Source of the DNA: Ramlibacter sp.
GTDB taxonomy: Bacteria; Pseudomonadota; Gammaproteobacteria; Burkholderiales; Burkholderiaceae_C
NCBI RefSeq assembly: GCF_028291745.1
Contig: NZ_JAQGNQ010000033.1
Span: 1-43,552, forward strand
Reading direction: 5' to 3'
Length of the DNA: 43,552 bases
The notes under the pieces are model-generated. The model did no database searches, had not been told where the DNA came from, and saw only the letters and a program-made list of their open reading frames with translations. The position numbers were made by a program, and so were the translations under genes. Of the stretch, positions 1 through 9,352 are shown piece by piece. How positions within the stretch are numbered: the stretch's first letter is position 1; the number at the start of each line of letters is the position of its first letter.

Positions 1-156
1 CAGCAGTTCGTCGGCCAGCTTGCTGAACTGCCGCAGCAGCGCCTGCGTGCCGCGTGCCGTGCTGCCGGTGCCCGCCGCTTCGAGCAGGGACGCCTTTTTC
101 TGCCGGTAGCCCTCCCGCAGGGCCGGCAGGTCGAAGGGAGCGGACAGGTCGGTCAT
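1..156 (-). CDS. glnD: [Protein-PII] uridylyltransferase, N-terminal fragment
   Basis: Only the first 52 codons lie in the window; the gene runs off the left edge. Translation from the ATG at 156 gives MTDLSAPFDLPALREGYRQK, followed by a segment rich in Arg and Leu ending LLRQFSKLADELL. This resembles the N-terminal helical region of beta-proteobacterial GlnD, which uridylylates and de-uridylylates PII in nitrogen sensing. The catalytic nucleotidyltransferase, HD and ACT domains would lie outside the window. The gene follows map by 26 bp on the same strand, an order known from Burkholderiales. The identification rests on this synteny plus weak N-terminal similarity. Confidence 0.7.
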   Translation of the reverse strand, partial: MTDLSAPFDLPALREGYRQKKASLLEAAGTGSTARGTQALLRQFSKLADELL

Positions 157-182
157 GGGAGGGGAGGCTGGCAGGGGGGGAA

Positions 183-1010
183 TCAGGCCGTCGCGGACTC
201 GCGGGCTTGCGTGACGAACGCCGGCACGGGTGGGCTGCCGGCCGACAGCGTCAGCACCTCGTAGCCGGTGTCGGTGACCAGCACCGTGTGTTCCCACTGG
301 GCCGACAGGCTGCGGTCCTTGGTGACGATGGTCCAGCCGTCGTTGCCGAACTCCTTCACCTCGCGGCGGCCGGCGTTGATCATCGGCTCGATCGTGAAGG
401 TCATGCCGGGCACCAGTTCCTCCAGGGTGCCGGGCTTGCCGTAGTGCAGCACCTGCGGCTCCTCGTGGAAGTTGCGGCCGATGCCGTGGCCGCAGAACTC
501 GCGCACCACCGAGAAGCCCTGGCTTTCGGCGAATTTCTGGATCGCCCAGCCGATGTCGCCCAGGCGCACGCCCGGCTTGACCTGCACGATGCCGTGCCAC
601 ATCGCCTCGTAGGTGACCTGCACCAGCCGCCTGGCGGCGATCGACGCGTCGCCGATGATGAACATGCGGCTGGTGTCGCCGAACCAGCCGTCCTTGATGA
701 CGGTGACGTCGACGTTGACGATGTCGCCCTTCTTCAGCGGCTTGTCGTTGGGAATGCCGTGGCACACCACGTTGTTTACCGAGGTGCACAGGGATGCCGG
801 GTAGGGCGGGTAGCCCGAGGGCTGGTAGCCCAGCGTCGCGGAGGTGGTGCCCTGCTTCTTCATGAACTCGGCCGCCAGCCGGTCGATTTCACGCGTGGTG
901 ATTCCGGGCTTGATGTGCGCCGTGAGGTGGTCGAGCACCTCGGCCGCCAGCCGACAGGCCGTGCGCATCGCCTCGATGCCTTGTTCGTCTTTGGTCGTGA
1001 TGCTGCCCAT
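183..1010 (-). CDS. map: Type I methionine aminopeptidase
   Basis: This cytosolic metalloprotease removes the initiator Met from nascent proteins. The 275-residue product has the pita-bread fold signature. The metal ligands can be placed at D101 (VNVDVTV), D112 (FGDTSRM), H175 (CGHGIG), E208 (TIEPMI) and E240 (QWEHTVL), and the substrate-contacting His at H84 (VVCHGIP). There is no N-terminal zinc-finger extension, so it is the short bacterial type Ia form, with a slightly extended Ala/Pro-containing C-terminus. It is transcribed divergently from purL across a 137-bp gap and is followed by glnD. Confidence 0.96.
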   Translation of the reverse strand: MGSITTKDEQGIEAMRTACRLAAEVLDHLTAHIKPGITTREIDRLAAEFMKKQGTTSATLGYQPSGYPPYPASLCTSVNNVVCHGIPNDKPLKKGDIVNVDVTVIKDGWFGDTSRMFIIGDASIAARRLVQVTYEAMWHGIVQVKPGVRLGDIGWAIQKFAESQGFSVVREFCGHGIGRNFHEEPQVLHYGKPGTLEELVPGMTFTIEPMINAGRREVKEFGNDGWTIVTKDRSLSAQWEHTVLVTDTGYEVLTLSAGSPPVPAFVTQARESATA

Positions 1011-1147
1011 CCCGGGATTATCCCAGAGGGGCGCGGACTGCGCAGCCAGACCTGCGAGAGGGGGCGCACCGCGCAGGTAGAATCCCGGGTTCCCCGCGTC
1101 CCCAGTCAGCGGCCGGCGGGGCCCACTCCCCAGACAGGTTTTCCACA

Positions 1148-4100
1148 GTGTCCCTGCACATCACCGAGTTCGAGGGCGGACAGGCCCTCAGCGACTTCCG
1201 GATCCAGCAACTCCTGCCGCGACTGCAAGCCGTGCACGCCAAGATCGCCGGCATCTCGGCGCGCTACGTGCACCTGGTGGCCAGCGACCACGCCCCCGAT
1301 GCTCAGGAACGCGAGCAGCTCGCTGCCCTGCTGACTTATGGCGATCCCCACGACGGTGCGGACGCCGGTCCCTTGCTGATCGTCACGCCGCGGCTCGGCA
1401 CCGTGTCGCCCTGGGCCTCGAAGGCAACCGACATCGCGCACAACTGCGGGCTGGCGATCCGGCGGATCGAGCGGGTGGTCGAATACCGCGTGCAGATGGC
1501 GTCGGGCTGGCTGGGCAAGGCCAAGAGCATCGAGCCGCAAGAACTCGCCGCGGTCGCCGCGCTGCTGCACGACCGCATGACCGAAAGCGTGGTGACCGAG
1601 CGCTCCGAAGCCGCGCGCCTGTTCACCGAACTGCAGGCGCCGCCGATGGAGCACGTCGACGTTCTGGCCGGGGGCCGCGCTGCCCTGGAGGACGCCAATC
1701 GCCGCTTCGGCCTGGCGCTGGCCGAAGACGAGATCGACTACCTCGTGCAGGCCTTCACCGCGCTCGAGCGCAATCCGACGGACGTCGAGCTGATGATGTT
1801 CGCGCAGGCCAACAGCGAGCACTGCCGGCACAAGATCTTCAACGCCACCTTCACCATCGACGGCCAGCCGCAGGACCAGAGCCTGTTCGGCATGATCCGC
1901 AACACGCACCAGGCGCACCCCGAGCACACCATCGTCGCCTATGCGGACAACGCCGCGGTGATGGAAGGCCACGCGGTGGAGCGTTTCGTGCCGGCTGCGG
2001 GCGGGGTCTACGCCAAGAGCGAGGCGACCCATCACGTGCTGATGAAGGTGGAGACGCACAACCACCCTACCGCGATCTCGCCTTTCCCGGGCGCCTCCAC
2101 CGGCGCCGGCGGCGAGATCCGCGACGAGGGCGCCACCGGTCGCGGCGCGCGGCCCAAGGCGGGCCTCACCGGCTTCACGGTGTCCAGGCTGTGGGGCGCG
2201 CAGTTCGGCAAGCCGGAGCACATCGCGAGTCCGCTGCAGATCATGACCGAGGGTCCGCTCGGTGGCGCGGCCTTCAACAACGAATTCGGCCGGCCCAATT
2301 TGCTGGGCTATTTCCGCGAGTATGAGCAGGAGGTGGCGGGCGTGGCCCGCGGCTACCACAAGCCGATCATGATCGCCGGCGGGCTGGGCTTCATAGACGC
2401 CGGGCTCACGCACAAGATCCCGTTCCCGCCCGGCACGCTGCTGGTGCAACTGGGCGGCCCCGGCATGCGCATCGGCATGGGCGGAGGCGCGGCCTCGTCG
2501 ATGGCCAGCGGCACCAATACGGCGGAACTCGATTTCGATTCCGTGCAGCGCGGCAACCCGGAGATCGAGCGCCGCGCGCAGGAGGTGATCAACCGCTGCT
2601 GGGAACTGGCGGCGGACAACCCGATTTTGGCGATTCACGACGTCGGGGCGGGCGGGTTGTCGAACGCCTTTCCCGAGCTGACCAACGATGCCGGTCGGGG
2701 GGCGCGTTTCGATCTGAGCCGGGTGCCGCTGGAGGAGTCCGGTCTCGCGCCGCGCGAGATCTGGAGCAATGAAAGCCAGGAACGCTACGTGCTGGCGATC
2801 GCACCGGAATCGCTGGAGCTGTTCCGGGGCTTCTGTGAGCGGGAGCGGTGTCCCTTCGCGGTGGTGGGCGTCGCTACGGAAGAACGACAGCTGGTGGTGG
2901 CGGGAACGCCCCTCACCCCAACCCTCTCCCCGGAAGGGAGAGGGAGCAAGACCGAACTCCCTCTCTCCAAGGAGAGATCTGCAGGACTCCCTCTCCCGCT
3001 TGCGGGAGAGGGCGGGGGTGAGGGCGACGGCGCTGACTCCCCCCAGCCCGTCGACATGCCCCTTGACGTCCTCTTCGGCAAACCCCCGAAGATGCACCGC
3101 GACGTCCAGCGCATCGCCCGCGAGGTGCCCGCCATCGACCTCACCGGCGTGACCCTGCAGCAGGCCGCGATCGACGTCCTGAGCCACCCCACCGTCGCCT
3201 CCAAGCGCTTCCTCATCACCATCGGTGACCGCACCGTCGGCGGGCTCACGCACCGCGACCAGATGGTCGGTCCGTGGCAGGTCCCGGTGGCCGATTGCGC
3301 CGTCACGCTGGCCGACTACCGCGGCTTTGCCGGCGAGGCCATGAGCATGGGCGAGCGCACGCCGCTGGCCGCGGTCGACGGACCGGCTTCCGGCCGCATG
3401 GCCGTGGCCGAGGCCATCACCAACCTGTTGGCCGCCCCGATCGAACTCGCGCGCGTGAAGCTCTCGGCCAACTGGATGGCCGCGTGCGGCGAGCCGGGCG
3501 AAGACGCGGCGCTGTACGACACCGTGCGCGCCGTCGGCATGGAGCTGTGCCCGCAGATCGGCGTCGCGATTCCGGTCGGCAAGGACAGCCTTTCGATGCG
3601 CACGCAATGGACCGAAGGCGGCGCCACGAAGAAGGTCACCTCGCCGGTCAGCCTGATCGTCACCGCCTTCGCCAGCGTGGCCGACGTGCGCGGCACGCTC
3701 ACGCCGCAGTTGCAGGCAAGCGAAGACACGACGCTGGTGCTGGTGGACCTGGGGCACGGACGCCAGCGCATGGGCGGCAGCATCCTGGCGCAGACGCTGG
3801 GCCAGCCCGGTGGCGAGGTGCCGGACCTGGACGAGGCGCAGGACCTGGTGAAACTCGTCGCTGCCGTCAACGAGCTGCGCGCGCAGGGCCGCCTCCTGGC
3901 CTATCACGATCGCAGCGATGGCGGCCTGTTTGCCGCGGCCTGCGAGATGGCTTTTGCGGGCCACGTGGGCGTCGCGCTGAACGTCGACCTGCTGGTCACC
4001 GAAGGCGACGGCATCAGCGACAGCCGCGCCGATTACGGCGACGCCAAGAACTGGGCGAGCCAGGTCGGTGCCCGCCGCGAGGAGCTGACGCTCAAGGCGC

Positions 4101-5302
4101 TGTTCAACGAGGAACTCGGCGTGCTGCTGCAGGTGCGCACGGGCGAACGCAACGAGGTGATGCAGGTGCTGCGCGCCCACGGCCTCTCCAAGCACAGCCA
4201 CTTCGTCGGCAAGACCCGGCCGGCGGCCGATGCGATCGACGTGGGCAAGGGCGAGGTGCAGGTGTGGCGCGATACCAAGGCGGTGTTCAGCGCCAAGCTT
4301 GCGGACCTGCACCAGGTGTGGGACAGCGTGAGCTGGAAGATCTGCCAGCAGCGGGACAACCCGGTGTGTGCGGATGGCGAGCATGGGGCGGTGGGGGATG
4401 CGAATGACCCGGGCTTGCATGTTTTTGTGCCGGGGGTGCCCCCACCCCAACCCTCCCCCGGGAGGGGAGGGAGTTCTGCATTACCCCCTCCCCCTCTGGG
4501 GGAGGGCTGGGGTGGGGGCGCTCCGGCGCTCAATCTCGCCAAACCCCGCGTCGCAATCCTCAGAGAACAAGGCGTCAACTCCCACATCGAGATGGCCTAC
4601 GCCTTCACCAAGGCCGGCTTCGAAGCGGTCGACGTGCACATGACCGACCTGCAGTCCGGCCGCCATGACCTCTCCGCCTTCCGCGGCGTGGTGGCGTGTG
4701 GCGGCTTCAGCTACGGCGACACGCTGGGCGCCGGCATCGGCTGGGCGCGCAGCATCACCTTCAATCCGGTACTCGCTAGCCAATTCCGCGACTTCTTCGC
4801 GCGCAGCGACACCTTCGGCCTCGGTGTGTGCAACGGCTGCCAGATGTTCGCCGAGCTGGCCGACATCATCCCGGGCGCGCAGGCCTGGCCGCGCTTCACC
4901 ACCAATCGCAGCGAGCGCTTCGAGGCGCGGCTGGCGCTGGTCGAAGTGCTGGATTCGCCCAGCCTGTTCCTCCAGGGCATGGCGGGCGCGCGCCTGCCGA
5001 TCGCGGTGGCGCACGGCGAGGGCTTCCCCAATTTCGCCCGCCGCGGCGACCAGGCCCAGGTGATCGCCGCCATGCGCTACGTCGACAACCATGGCGCGCC
5101 GACGGAGCGGTATCCCTTCAACCCGAACGGCGGGGCGGGTGGCCTGACCGGGGTGACCACCGCCGATGGCCGCTTCACCGCGCTGATGCCGCACCCGGAG
5201 CGCGTCTTCCGCAACATCCAGATGTCCTGGACTTCGGGCGACCCGTCGGGCTTCAGCCCCTGGATGCAGATCTGGCACAACGCGCGCAGGTGGGTCGGCT
5301 AG
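1148..5302 (+). CDS. purL: Phosphoribosylformylglycinamidine synthase, with two repeat-derived in-frame inserts
   Basis: This is the large single-chain FGAM synthase of purine biosynthesis, which converts FGAR, glutamine and ATP to FGAM. The order is an N-terminal PurS-like domain, two AIRS-type ATP-binding halves (motif NSEHCRHK) and a C-terminal class I glutamine amidotransferase. The nucleophile is Cys1228 in GVCNGC, with His1349 and Glu1351 in PHPERV. The start is GTG. The 1384 residues exceed the roughly 1295 of the E. coli enzyme. The surplus is largely two low-complexity Pro/Gly/Arg/Ser stretches, near residues 588-630 and 1097-1128, encoded by palindromic repeats. The first lies in the loop before [12 protein letters not shown] and the second just before the amidotransferase domain ([13 protein letters not shown]). 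The frame and all catalytic residues are intact, so I read it as functional. No clear Shine-Dalgarno precedes the GTG. Confidence 0.97.
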   Translation: MSLHITEFEGGQALSDFRIQQLLPRLQAVHAKIAGISARYVHLVASDHAPDAQEREQLAALLTYGDPHDGADAGPLLIVTPRLGTVSPWASKATDIAHNCGLAIRRIERVVEYRVQMASGWLGKAKSIEPQELAAVAALLHDRMTESVVTERSEAARLFTELQAPPMEHVDVLAGGRAALEDANRRFGLALAEDEIDYLVQAFTALERNPTDVELMMFAQANSEHCRHKIFNATFTIDGQPQDQSLFGMIRNTHQAHPEHTIVAYADNAAVMEGHAVERFVPAAGGVYAKSEATHHVLMKVETHNHPTAISPFPGASTGAGGEIRDEGATGRGARPKAGLTGFTVSRLWGAQFGKPEHIASPLQIMTEGPLGGAAFNNEFGRPNLLGYFREYEQEVAGVARGYHKPIMIAGGLGFIDAGLTHKIPFPPGTLLVQLGGPGMRIGMGGGAASSMASGTNTAELDFDSVQRGNPEIERRAQEVINRCWELAADNPILAIHDVGAGGLSNAFPELTNDAGRGARFDLSRVPLEESGLAPREIWSNESQERYVLAIAPESLELFRGFCERERCPFAVVGVATEERQLVVAGTPLTPTLSPEGRGSKTELPLSKERSAGLPLPLAGEGGGEGDGADSPQPVDMPLDVLFGKPPKMHRDVQRIAREVPAIDLTGVTLQQAAIDVLSHPTVASKRFLITIGDRTVGGLTHRDQMVGPWQVPVADCAVTLADYRGFAGEAMSMGERTPLAAVDGPASGRMAVAEAITNLLAAPIELARVKLSANWMAACGEPGEDAALYDTVRAVGMELCPQIGVAIPVGKDSLSMRTQWTEGGATKKVTSPVSLIVTAFASVADVRGTLTPQLQASEDTTLVLVDLGHGRQRMGGSILAQTLGQPGGEVPDLDEAQDLVKLVAAVNELRAQGRLLAYHDRSDGGLFAAACEMAFAGHVGVALNVDLLVTEGDGISDSRADYGDAKNWASQVGARREELTLKALFNEELGVLLQVRTGERNEVMQVLRAHGLSKHSHFVGKTRPAADAIDVGKGEVQVWRDTKAVFSAKLADLHQVWDSVSWKICQQRDNPVCADGEHGAVGDANDPGLHVFVPGVPPPQPSPGRGGSSALPPPPLGEGWGGGAPALNLAKPRVAILREQGVNSHIEMAYAFTKAGFEAVDVHMTDLQSGRHDLSAFRGVVACGGFSYGDTLGAGIGWARSITFNPVLASQFRDFFARSDTFGLGVCNGCQMFAELADIIPGAQAWPRFTTNRSERFEARLALVEVLDSPSLFLQGMAGARLPIAVAHGEGFPNFARRGDQAQVIAAMRYVDNHGAPTERYPFNPNGGAGGLTGVTTADGRFTALMPHPERVFRNIQMSWTSGDPSGFSPWMQIWHNARRWVG
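2910..3024. repeat. Palindromic repeat inside purL, copy 1
   Basis: The outer arms CCCTCACCCCAACCCTCTCC (2910-2929) and GAGAGGGCGGGGGTGAGGG (3006-3024) are inverted copies with two mismatches. Nested smaller stems lie between them, for example CCCTCTCCC/GGGAGAGGG around 2992-3012. Elements of this look are normally intergenic in proteobacteria. Here the element is translated without a stop as part of PurL. Confidence 0.85.
4438..4519. repeat. Palindromic repeat inside purL, copy 2
   Basis: The arms at 4438-4459 (GCCCCCACCCCAACCCTCC and on) and 4498-4519 (GGAGGGCTGGGGTGGGGGC) pair with a single mismatch over 22 bp. The core CACCCCAACCCT is shared with copy 1, so both belong to one family, but the copies have diverged and differ in length (82 versus 115 bp). 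The element is read in frame, giving Pro/Gly-rich sequence before the amidotransferase domain. Confidence 0.85.
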
Positions 5303-5350
5303 GGCCTGTTCACGGATCCCGGTACGCCCGCTCCGCATCCGCGCGCTACC

Positions 5351-5376
5351 TACGCGCCGGCAAGGCCGCTCCTACA
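5351..5376 (-). repeat. REP-like intergenic sequence (single copy)
   Basis: Read on the minus strand this contains GTAGGAGCGGCCTTGCCGGC, which resembles the GTAGGAGCG-type REP sequences common in Pseudomonas and Xanthomonas relatives. It lies in the 162-bp gap between purL and the small exported protein. There is only one copy in the window, so membership of a repeat family is inferred from memory. Confidence 0.3.
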
Positions 5377-5464
5377 TCATCTCGCACCTCCAACCTGACG
5401 GCGGCCAACGCGTTGCGGGACCAAAAAGAGTTCCTGTGAAGCAATCCCTTCGAAAGGAACAAAG

Positions 5465-5761
5465 ATGAAGTACTCCCGCATCCTGTTCGCCGCCGTGGTC
5501 ACGGCCGCTGCCTTTGCCGCCAACGCGGAGGTCGGCACCCATGGCGATGTGGGCGGCACGCCGCAACAGGCGCAAGCCCAAGGCAAGAGCTTCGTACGTC
5601 CGAGCTGGGCCACCAAGAACGTCTGGTCCACTTCGTACAACCCGCTGATCGGCTTCGAAAGCGTCAGGAGCCGCGCGGAGGTCAAGGCCGATTTGATGTC
5701 CGGCCGCCAGGCACTGCTGGCTTACGAGAGCCACACCGGCTCGGCACGCAGGGCGTACTGA
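5465..5761 (+). CDS. Small exported protein, DUF4148-like
   Basis: The 98-residue product has a clear Sec signal peptide: MKYSR, a hydrophobic core, and likely cleavage after ANA at residue 21. The mature part is about 77 residues and contains a short helical stretch, SRAEVKADLMSG. That stretch resembles the (T/S)RAxVxAEL segment of the small periplasmic DUF4148 proteins common in Burkholderiales. No catalytic motif or cysteine is visible. A good ribosome-binding site (GAAAGGA) lies just upstream of the ATG. It stands alone between purL and a repeat element. The function is unknown; the family call is tentative. Confidence 0.7.
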   Translation: MKYSRILFAAVVTAAAFAANAEVGTHGDVGGTPQQAQAQGKSFVRPSWATKNVWSTSYNPLIGFESVRSRAEVKADLMSGRQALLAYESHTGSARRAY

Positions 5762-5837
5762 TCGCCGCGGGCGGCAGCGCGACCGCCATCAGCGGGTGAA
5801 GGATGCCATCCCCCAGGATGTCATCCCCGGCACGAGG

Positions 5838-5920
5838 ATGTCATCCCGGGCTCGACCCGGGATCCACGACGGCGCTTGCATCAGCGCTGCATGGATTGCG
5901 GGTCAAGCCGGCAATGACAT
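5838..5920. repeat. GTCATCCCGG palindromic element, full copy
   Basis: The left half ATGTCATCCCGGGCTCGACC and the right half ending GGCAATGACAT are imperfect inverted copies of each other, typical of mobile intergenic palindromes. The head of the element is repeated twice more just upstream (GGATGCCATCCCC from about 5801 and GGATGTCATCCCCGG from about 5816). It fills the gap downstream of the small exported protein and ends 5 bp from the stop codon of the convergent gamma-glutamyltransferase gene. Other copies are at 30433 and 43355. Confidence 0.85.
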
Positions 5921-5925
5921 GCCGT

Positions 5926-7530
5926 TCAGAACCCCACCGGATACCCATCCTTGCGATGGTCCGACGCGGCGATGTAGCCGTGCTCCGTCTTCATCGCCAA
6001 TTGCGCTGATCCGAACTCCAGGTCGAAGCGCGGGGCCACGCGCAGTTCGTGGCCGCGCGCCCTCAATCCCTCGATCGCCGCCGGCGGGAAGTTCCATTCC
6101 ACCGCCACGGTGCTGTTGTCGTCCAGGATGCGCCAGCGCGGCGCGTCGCTGGCCGCCTGCGGATTCAGCCCCTGGTCGGCGAAACGGATCACCACCTGCA
6201 CATGGCCCTGCGCCTGCATGGATCCGCCCATCACCCCGAGGCTCATCAACGGTTGGCCATCCTGCATCAGGAAGCCGGGGATGATCGTGTGGAAGGGCCG
6301 CTTGCCCGGTGCCACTTCGTTGGGATGACCGCGCTTGAGCGTGAAGCCCCAGCCGCGGTTCTGCAGCGCGATGCCGGTGCCGGGCACCACCACGCCGGAG
6401 CCGAAGCCCTTGAAGTTGGACTGGATGAAGGACACCATCATCCCGCTCTGGTCGGCGGCCGTGAGGTACACGGTGCCGCCGGACTGCGGCGCACCGGCGC
6501 GTGCCGGCGCCGCCCGGTCACGGTCGATCAGGCGCGCGCGACTGGCCAGGTAAGCGGGGTTCAGCAGGTGTTCGGGCGTGACCAGGCGCATCGCGTCCGG
6601 GTCGGCCACGTAGGCTTGCAGGTCCGCGAAGGCCAGCTTCATCGCCTCGATCTGCAGGTGGTGCCACAAGGCGGTGTCGGCCCCTGCGGACGGCAGGTCC
6701 AGTTGCTCCAGCATGCCAAGCGCCATCAGCGCCGCGATGCCTTGGCCGCTGGGGCCGATCTCGTGCAAGTCGACGCCGCGATAGCGCACCGACAGCGGCG
6801 CGACCCAATCGCATTCGTGCGCCGCCAGGTCTTGCTCGTCGAGCAAGCCGCCGGTGGCGCGGGCATGGTCGGCGATGGCACGGGCCAGTTCGCCGCGATA
6901 GAAAGCCTCGCCCTTGGTCGCGGCGATCCGTTCCAGCGTCTGCGCCTGGCCGGGACACCGGAACAGCTCGCCCACCTGCGGCGCCTCGCCGCGCGGCGCA
7001 AAGGCCTCGCGAAAGCCCGGCTGTGCGAGCAGTTCGGGCACCTGCAGCTGCCACTGCCGGCGCACCGTCGGCGAGACCAGGAAGCCCTCGCGTGCATGGC
7101 GGAGCGCCGGCTCGAAGAGTTCGGCAAAGGGTAGAACGCCGAAGCGATCGGACAACGCGCGCCAAGCCGACACCGTGCCCGGCACCGTGACCGAGTCCCA
7201 GCCACGCTGCGGCATCGCCGGGTAGCGCGCGAAGTGTTCGGGCGTCCAGCGGCGCGGCGCCCGGCCCGAGGCGTTCAGGCCGTGCAGCCGCTGGCCGTCC
7301 CACAGGATGCAGAAGGCATCCCCGCCGATGCCGTTCATGCAGGGCTCGACCACGGTGAGCGTGATCGCCGTGGCCAGCGCGGCATCGACGGCGTTGCCGC
7401 CGCGTGCCAGCGTCAGCGCGCCGGCGGCGGACGCGAGCGGCTGCGAGGTGCTGACCACGTTGCGGGCCAGCAGCGGCATACGCTGCGACGGATAGGGGAA
7501 GTCCCAGAAGCCAGGGGCGGTGTCGCTCAT
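5926..7530 (-). CDS. Gamma-glutamyltransferase family protein
   Basis: An Ntn-hydrolase that self-cleaves before a Thr and hydrolyses or transfers gamma-glutamyl groups, for example from glutathione. The 534 residues carry the N-terminal family signature (GGNAVDAALA near residue 45, NGIGGDAF near 66) and the autoprocessing region SGGTVYLTAAD, where T353 is the expected nucleophile and new N-terminus of the small subunit. Unlike periplasmic E. coli Ggt it has no signal peptide and begins MSDTAPGFWDFPYPSQ, so it is probably cytosolic. It is the last gene of a minus-strand operon, 8 bp after a Bug-type receptor. Related acylases (cephalosporin acylase type) share the fold, so the substrate is not certain. 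Confidence 0.9.
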   Translation of the reverse strand: MSDTAPGFWDFPYPSQRMPLLARNVVSTSQPLASAAGALTLARGGNAVDAALATAITLTVVEPCMNGIGGDAFCILWDGQRLHGLNASGRAPRRWTPEHFARYPAMPQRGWDSVTVPGTVSAWRALSDRFGVLPFAELFEPALRHAREGFLVSPTVRRQWQLQVPELLAQPGFREAFAPRGEAPQVGELFRCPGQAQTLERIAATKGEAFYRGELARAIADHARATGGLLDEQDLAAHECDWVAPLSVRYRGVDLHEIGPSGQGIAALMALGMLEQLDLPSAGADTALWHHLQIEAMKLAFADLQAYVADPDAMRLVTPEHLLNPAYLASRARLIDRDRAAPARAGAPQSGGTVYLTAADQSGMMVSFIQSNFKGFGSGVVVPGTGIALQNRGWGFTLKRGHPNEVAPGKRPFHTIIPGFLMQDGQPLMSLGVMGGSMQAQGHVQVVIRFADQGLNPQAASDAPRWRILDDNSTVAVEWNFPPAAIEGLRARGHELRVAPRFDLEFGSAQLAMKTEHGYIAASDHRKDGYPVGF

Positions 7531-7538
7531 CCGGCCGA

Positions 7539-8507
7539 TTATTCCAGCTTCACCTTGGCTTGCTCCACCACCTTGCCCCAGGTACGGAACTCCTGGTCGA
7601 CGACTTTCGCGAACTCGTCCGCAGGGGTGTAGCGCAGTTCCACGCCTTGCTCCTGCAGGCGCTGGCGCACGTCGGGCGCATCGACCGCGGCCCGCACGGC
7701 GCGGTTCAGCACGGCGATGACTTGCGGCGGCGTGCCCTTGGGGACCATCACGCCATAGACGTTATCGGCACCGAAGCCTTGCAGGCCGCTCTCCGCCACC
7801 GTGGGCACGTCGGGCAGCATGGCCAGCCGGTGGCTGGAGGCAACGGCCAGCACGCGTAGCCGTCCCGACTTCACATGCGGCATCGAGGCGGGGATGCTGT
7901 CGAACATCATGCTGGCGCTGCCGGCCATCAGGTCAGGCAAGGCCTGCGAGCTTCCTTTGTAGGGGATGTGCACGAGATCCAGGCCGGCCGCGGACTTGAA
8001 CATCTCCGACTCCAGGTGCGACAGCGTGCCCGCGCCCTGCGAGGCGAAGTTGTGCTTGCCGGGCGCGGCCTTGAACAGCGCGATCAACTGGCGCACGTTC
8101 TGCGCCGGCAGCGCAGCCGGTACCACCAGCATGTGCGGCACGATGCCCACGCCGGCGACCGAGACGAAGTCCCTCTGCAGGTGCACCGGCTGCGGCGGGT
8201 AGGCGGCTGCGGCGATCGCCGCATTGGTGACCGCCGCCATGTAGACGGTGTAGCCGTCGGGCGCCGCACGCCCCGCGTTCAGCAGGCCGATGTTGCCGCC
8301 GGCGCCCGGGCGGTTGTCGATCACCACCGGCTGCTTGAGCGTCTCCGACATCTTCTGCGCCAGCGACCGGGCCAGGATGTCGGTGGCGCCGCCAGGCGGG
8401 AAGGACAGCACCATCTGCACGGGGCGCTCGGGCCACTCGGCATGGGCGGCAGCAGCGGCCAGCGCCAGCAGCAGGGCAGCGCCGGCACGCAGCAGGGAAG
8501 ATTGCAT
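7539..8507 (-). CDS. Bug-family tripartite tricarboxylate transporter substrate-binding protein
   Basis: A periplasmic solute receptor of the TctC/Bug family, greatly expanded in Burkholderiales. The 322-residue product has a Sec signal (cleavage after AHA, residue 23) and the family start EWPERPVQMVLSFPPGGATD. The conserved loop VVIDNRPGAGGNIG and HIPYKGSSQALPDLMAG follow. Most Bug proteins bind carboxylates. The ligand here cannot be read. No TctA or TctB membrane partners are nearby, so it is an orphan receptor. An AAGGAG site precedes the ATG. It sits between a second solute-binding protein and the gamma-glutamyltransferase in one operon. Confidence 0.93.
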   Translation of the reverse strand: MQSSLLRAGAALLLALAAAAAHAEWPERPVQMVLSFPPGGATDILARSLAQKMSETLKQPVVIDNRPGAGGNIGLLNAGRAAPDGYTVYMAAVTNAAIAAAAYPPQPVHLQRDFVSVAGVGIVPHMLVVPAALPAQNVRQLIALFKAAPGKHNFASQGAGTLSHLESEMFKSAAGLDLVHIPYKGSSQALPDLMAGSASMMFDSIPASMPHVKSGRLRVLAVASSHRLAMLPDVPTVAESGLQGFGADNVYGVMVPKGTPPQVIAVLNRAVRAAVDAPDVRQRLQEQGVELRYTPADEFAKVVDQEFRTWGKVVEQAKVKLE

Positions 8508-8554
8508 CGCGGACTCCTTGAATGTGATGACGCCTGGCGTGCAATCTCCGTGCC

Positions 8555-9352
8555 TTACGCGCGGGGTGCGACGGCCGCCCCCTCGATGCCGTGCCGCTGC
8601 AGGGCGGAGGCGACGAAGCCGCTGGCCTTCATCTCCTCGATGAAGCCCGAGAGCCAGGCCTGCGCCGCGGTGCGGCCCTTGGGCACGCCCATGGCCTGCT
8701 GGATCACCATGAAGCGGCCGGGCAGCAGGCGCAGGCCGCCGATCCGCTTCATGTCCGCCTCGAGCTGCTGCCGCACGCCGGCGGCCACCTCGTAATTCTG
8801 CCGCAGGAGCACCTCGGTGACCTCGGGCGAGCTCGGGGCGCGCACCAGCGTGGCCGCCTTCAGCTCGCGGGTGAGGAACAGGTCGTAGGCGCTGCCGCGG
8901 CCGACCACCACGCGGGTGCCGGCGCGGTCGACCTCCTCGTTGCGCTGCAGCGGCGAGGCGTTGCGCACCAGGTAGGCGCCTTCGATGATCACGTAAGGCG
9001 CGGTGTATTCCATGTCGGCCGCGCGGACCGGGTCGATCGCGACGAAGGCCAGGTCGACCTGGCGTGCCTTCACCGCTTCGACGGTGTTGCCCGCCGAAGT
9101 GAAGGTGACCAGTTCCACCGGCAGGTCCAGGCGGCGGCCGGCCTCGCGCGCGAGGTCGACCGACACGCCGGCCGGTTGCCCGTCGGCACCGCGCACGGCG
9201 AGGATGGGATTGCCGAAGTTGATGGCGGCGCGCAGCTTGCCGGTGCCACCGAGTTCGGCGCGCGCGGCCGCGGACGACGGCGCTTGCGGGCCGGCCGCGC
9301 AGCCGGCCAGCAGGCTGGCCGTTGCGGCGCAGAAGAGGCGACGGCTAGTCAT
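8555..9352 (-). CDS. Extracellular solute-binding lipoprotein, family 3 (SBP_bac_3)
   Basis: The 265-residue product has a lipobox LLAGC (Cys18) and the amino-acid-type binding fold. Visible segments are KLRAAINFGNPILAVRG, GVSVDLAREAGRRLDLPVEL, VEAVKARQVDLAFVAIDPVR and EYTAPYVIIEGAYLV. The pattern is that of polar amino acid ABC receptors, but no permease or ATPase is adjacent. Its ATG shares one base with the stop of the upstream MBL-fold gene (TGATG), so translation is probably coupled. Forty-seven bp separate it from the Bug receptor gene downstream. The ligand is unknown; a neighbouring gamma-glutamyltransferase makes amino acids or peptides plausible. Confidence 0.88.
   Translation of the reverse strand: MTSRRLFCAATASLLAGCAAGPQAPSSAAARAELGGTGKLRAAINFGNPILAVRGADGQPAGVSVDLAREAGRRLDLPVELVTFTSAGNTVEAVKARQVDLAFVAIDPVRAADMEYTAPYVIIEGAYLVRNASPLQRNEEVDRAGTRVVVGRGSAYDLFLTRELKAATLVRAPSSPEVTEVLLRQNYEVAAGVRQQLEADMKRIGGLRLLPGRFMVIQQAMGVPKGRTAAQAWLSGFIEEMKASGFVASALQRHGIEGAAVAPRA

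Noticed and set aside
1052..1083. purL promoter with TAGAAT at 1078-1083
   Set aside because: The -10-like box has no acceptable -35 partner at 16-18 bp, so it was not listed as a feature.
1106..4450. Very long open frame on the minus strand opposite purL (over 1100 codons)
   Set aside because: It is antisense to an unmistakable enzyme gene. Long antisense frames are expected in GC-rich DNA with strong codon bias, and the translation is repetitive His/Arg/Ala with no family motifs. The same holds for those opposite 11255-13738, 17215-19815, 28063-30327, 32979-35462 and 39310-41028.
1148..5302. purL as a pseudogene because of the odd inserts
   Set aside because: The frame is continuous, the signature and amidotransferase triad are intact, and both inserts are translated without stops.
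5796..6284. Plus-strand reading frame over the repeat and the end of the gamma-glutamyltransferase gene
   Set aside because: It is built from a palindromic repeat plus antisense of a real gene and shows no motif.
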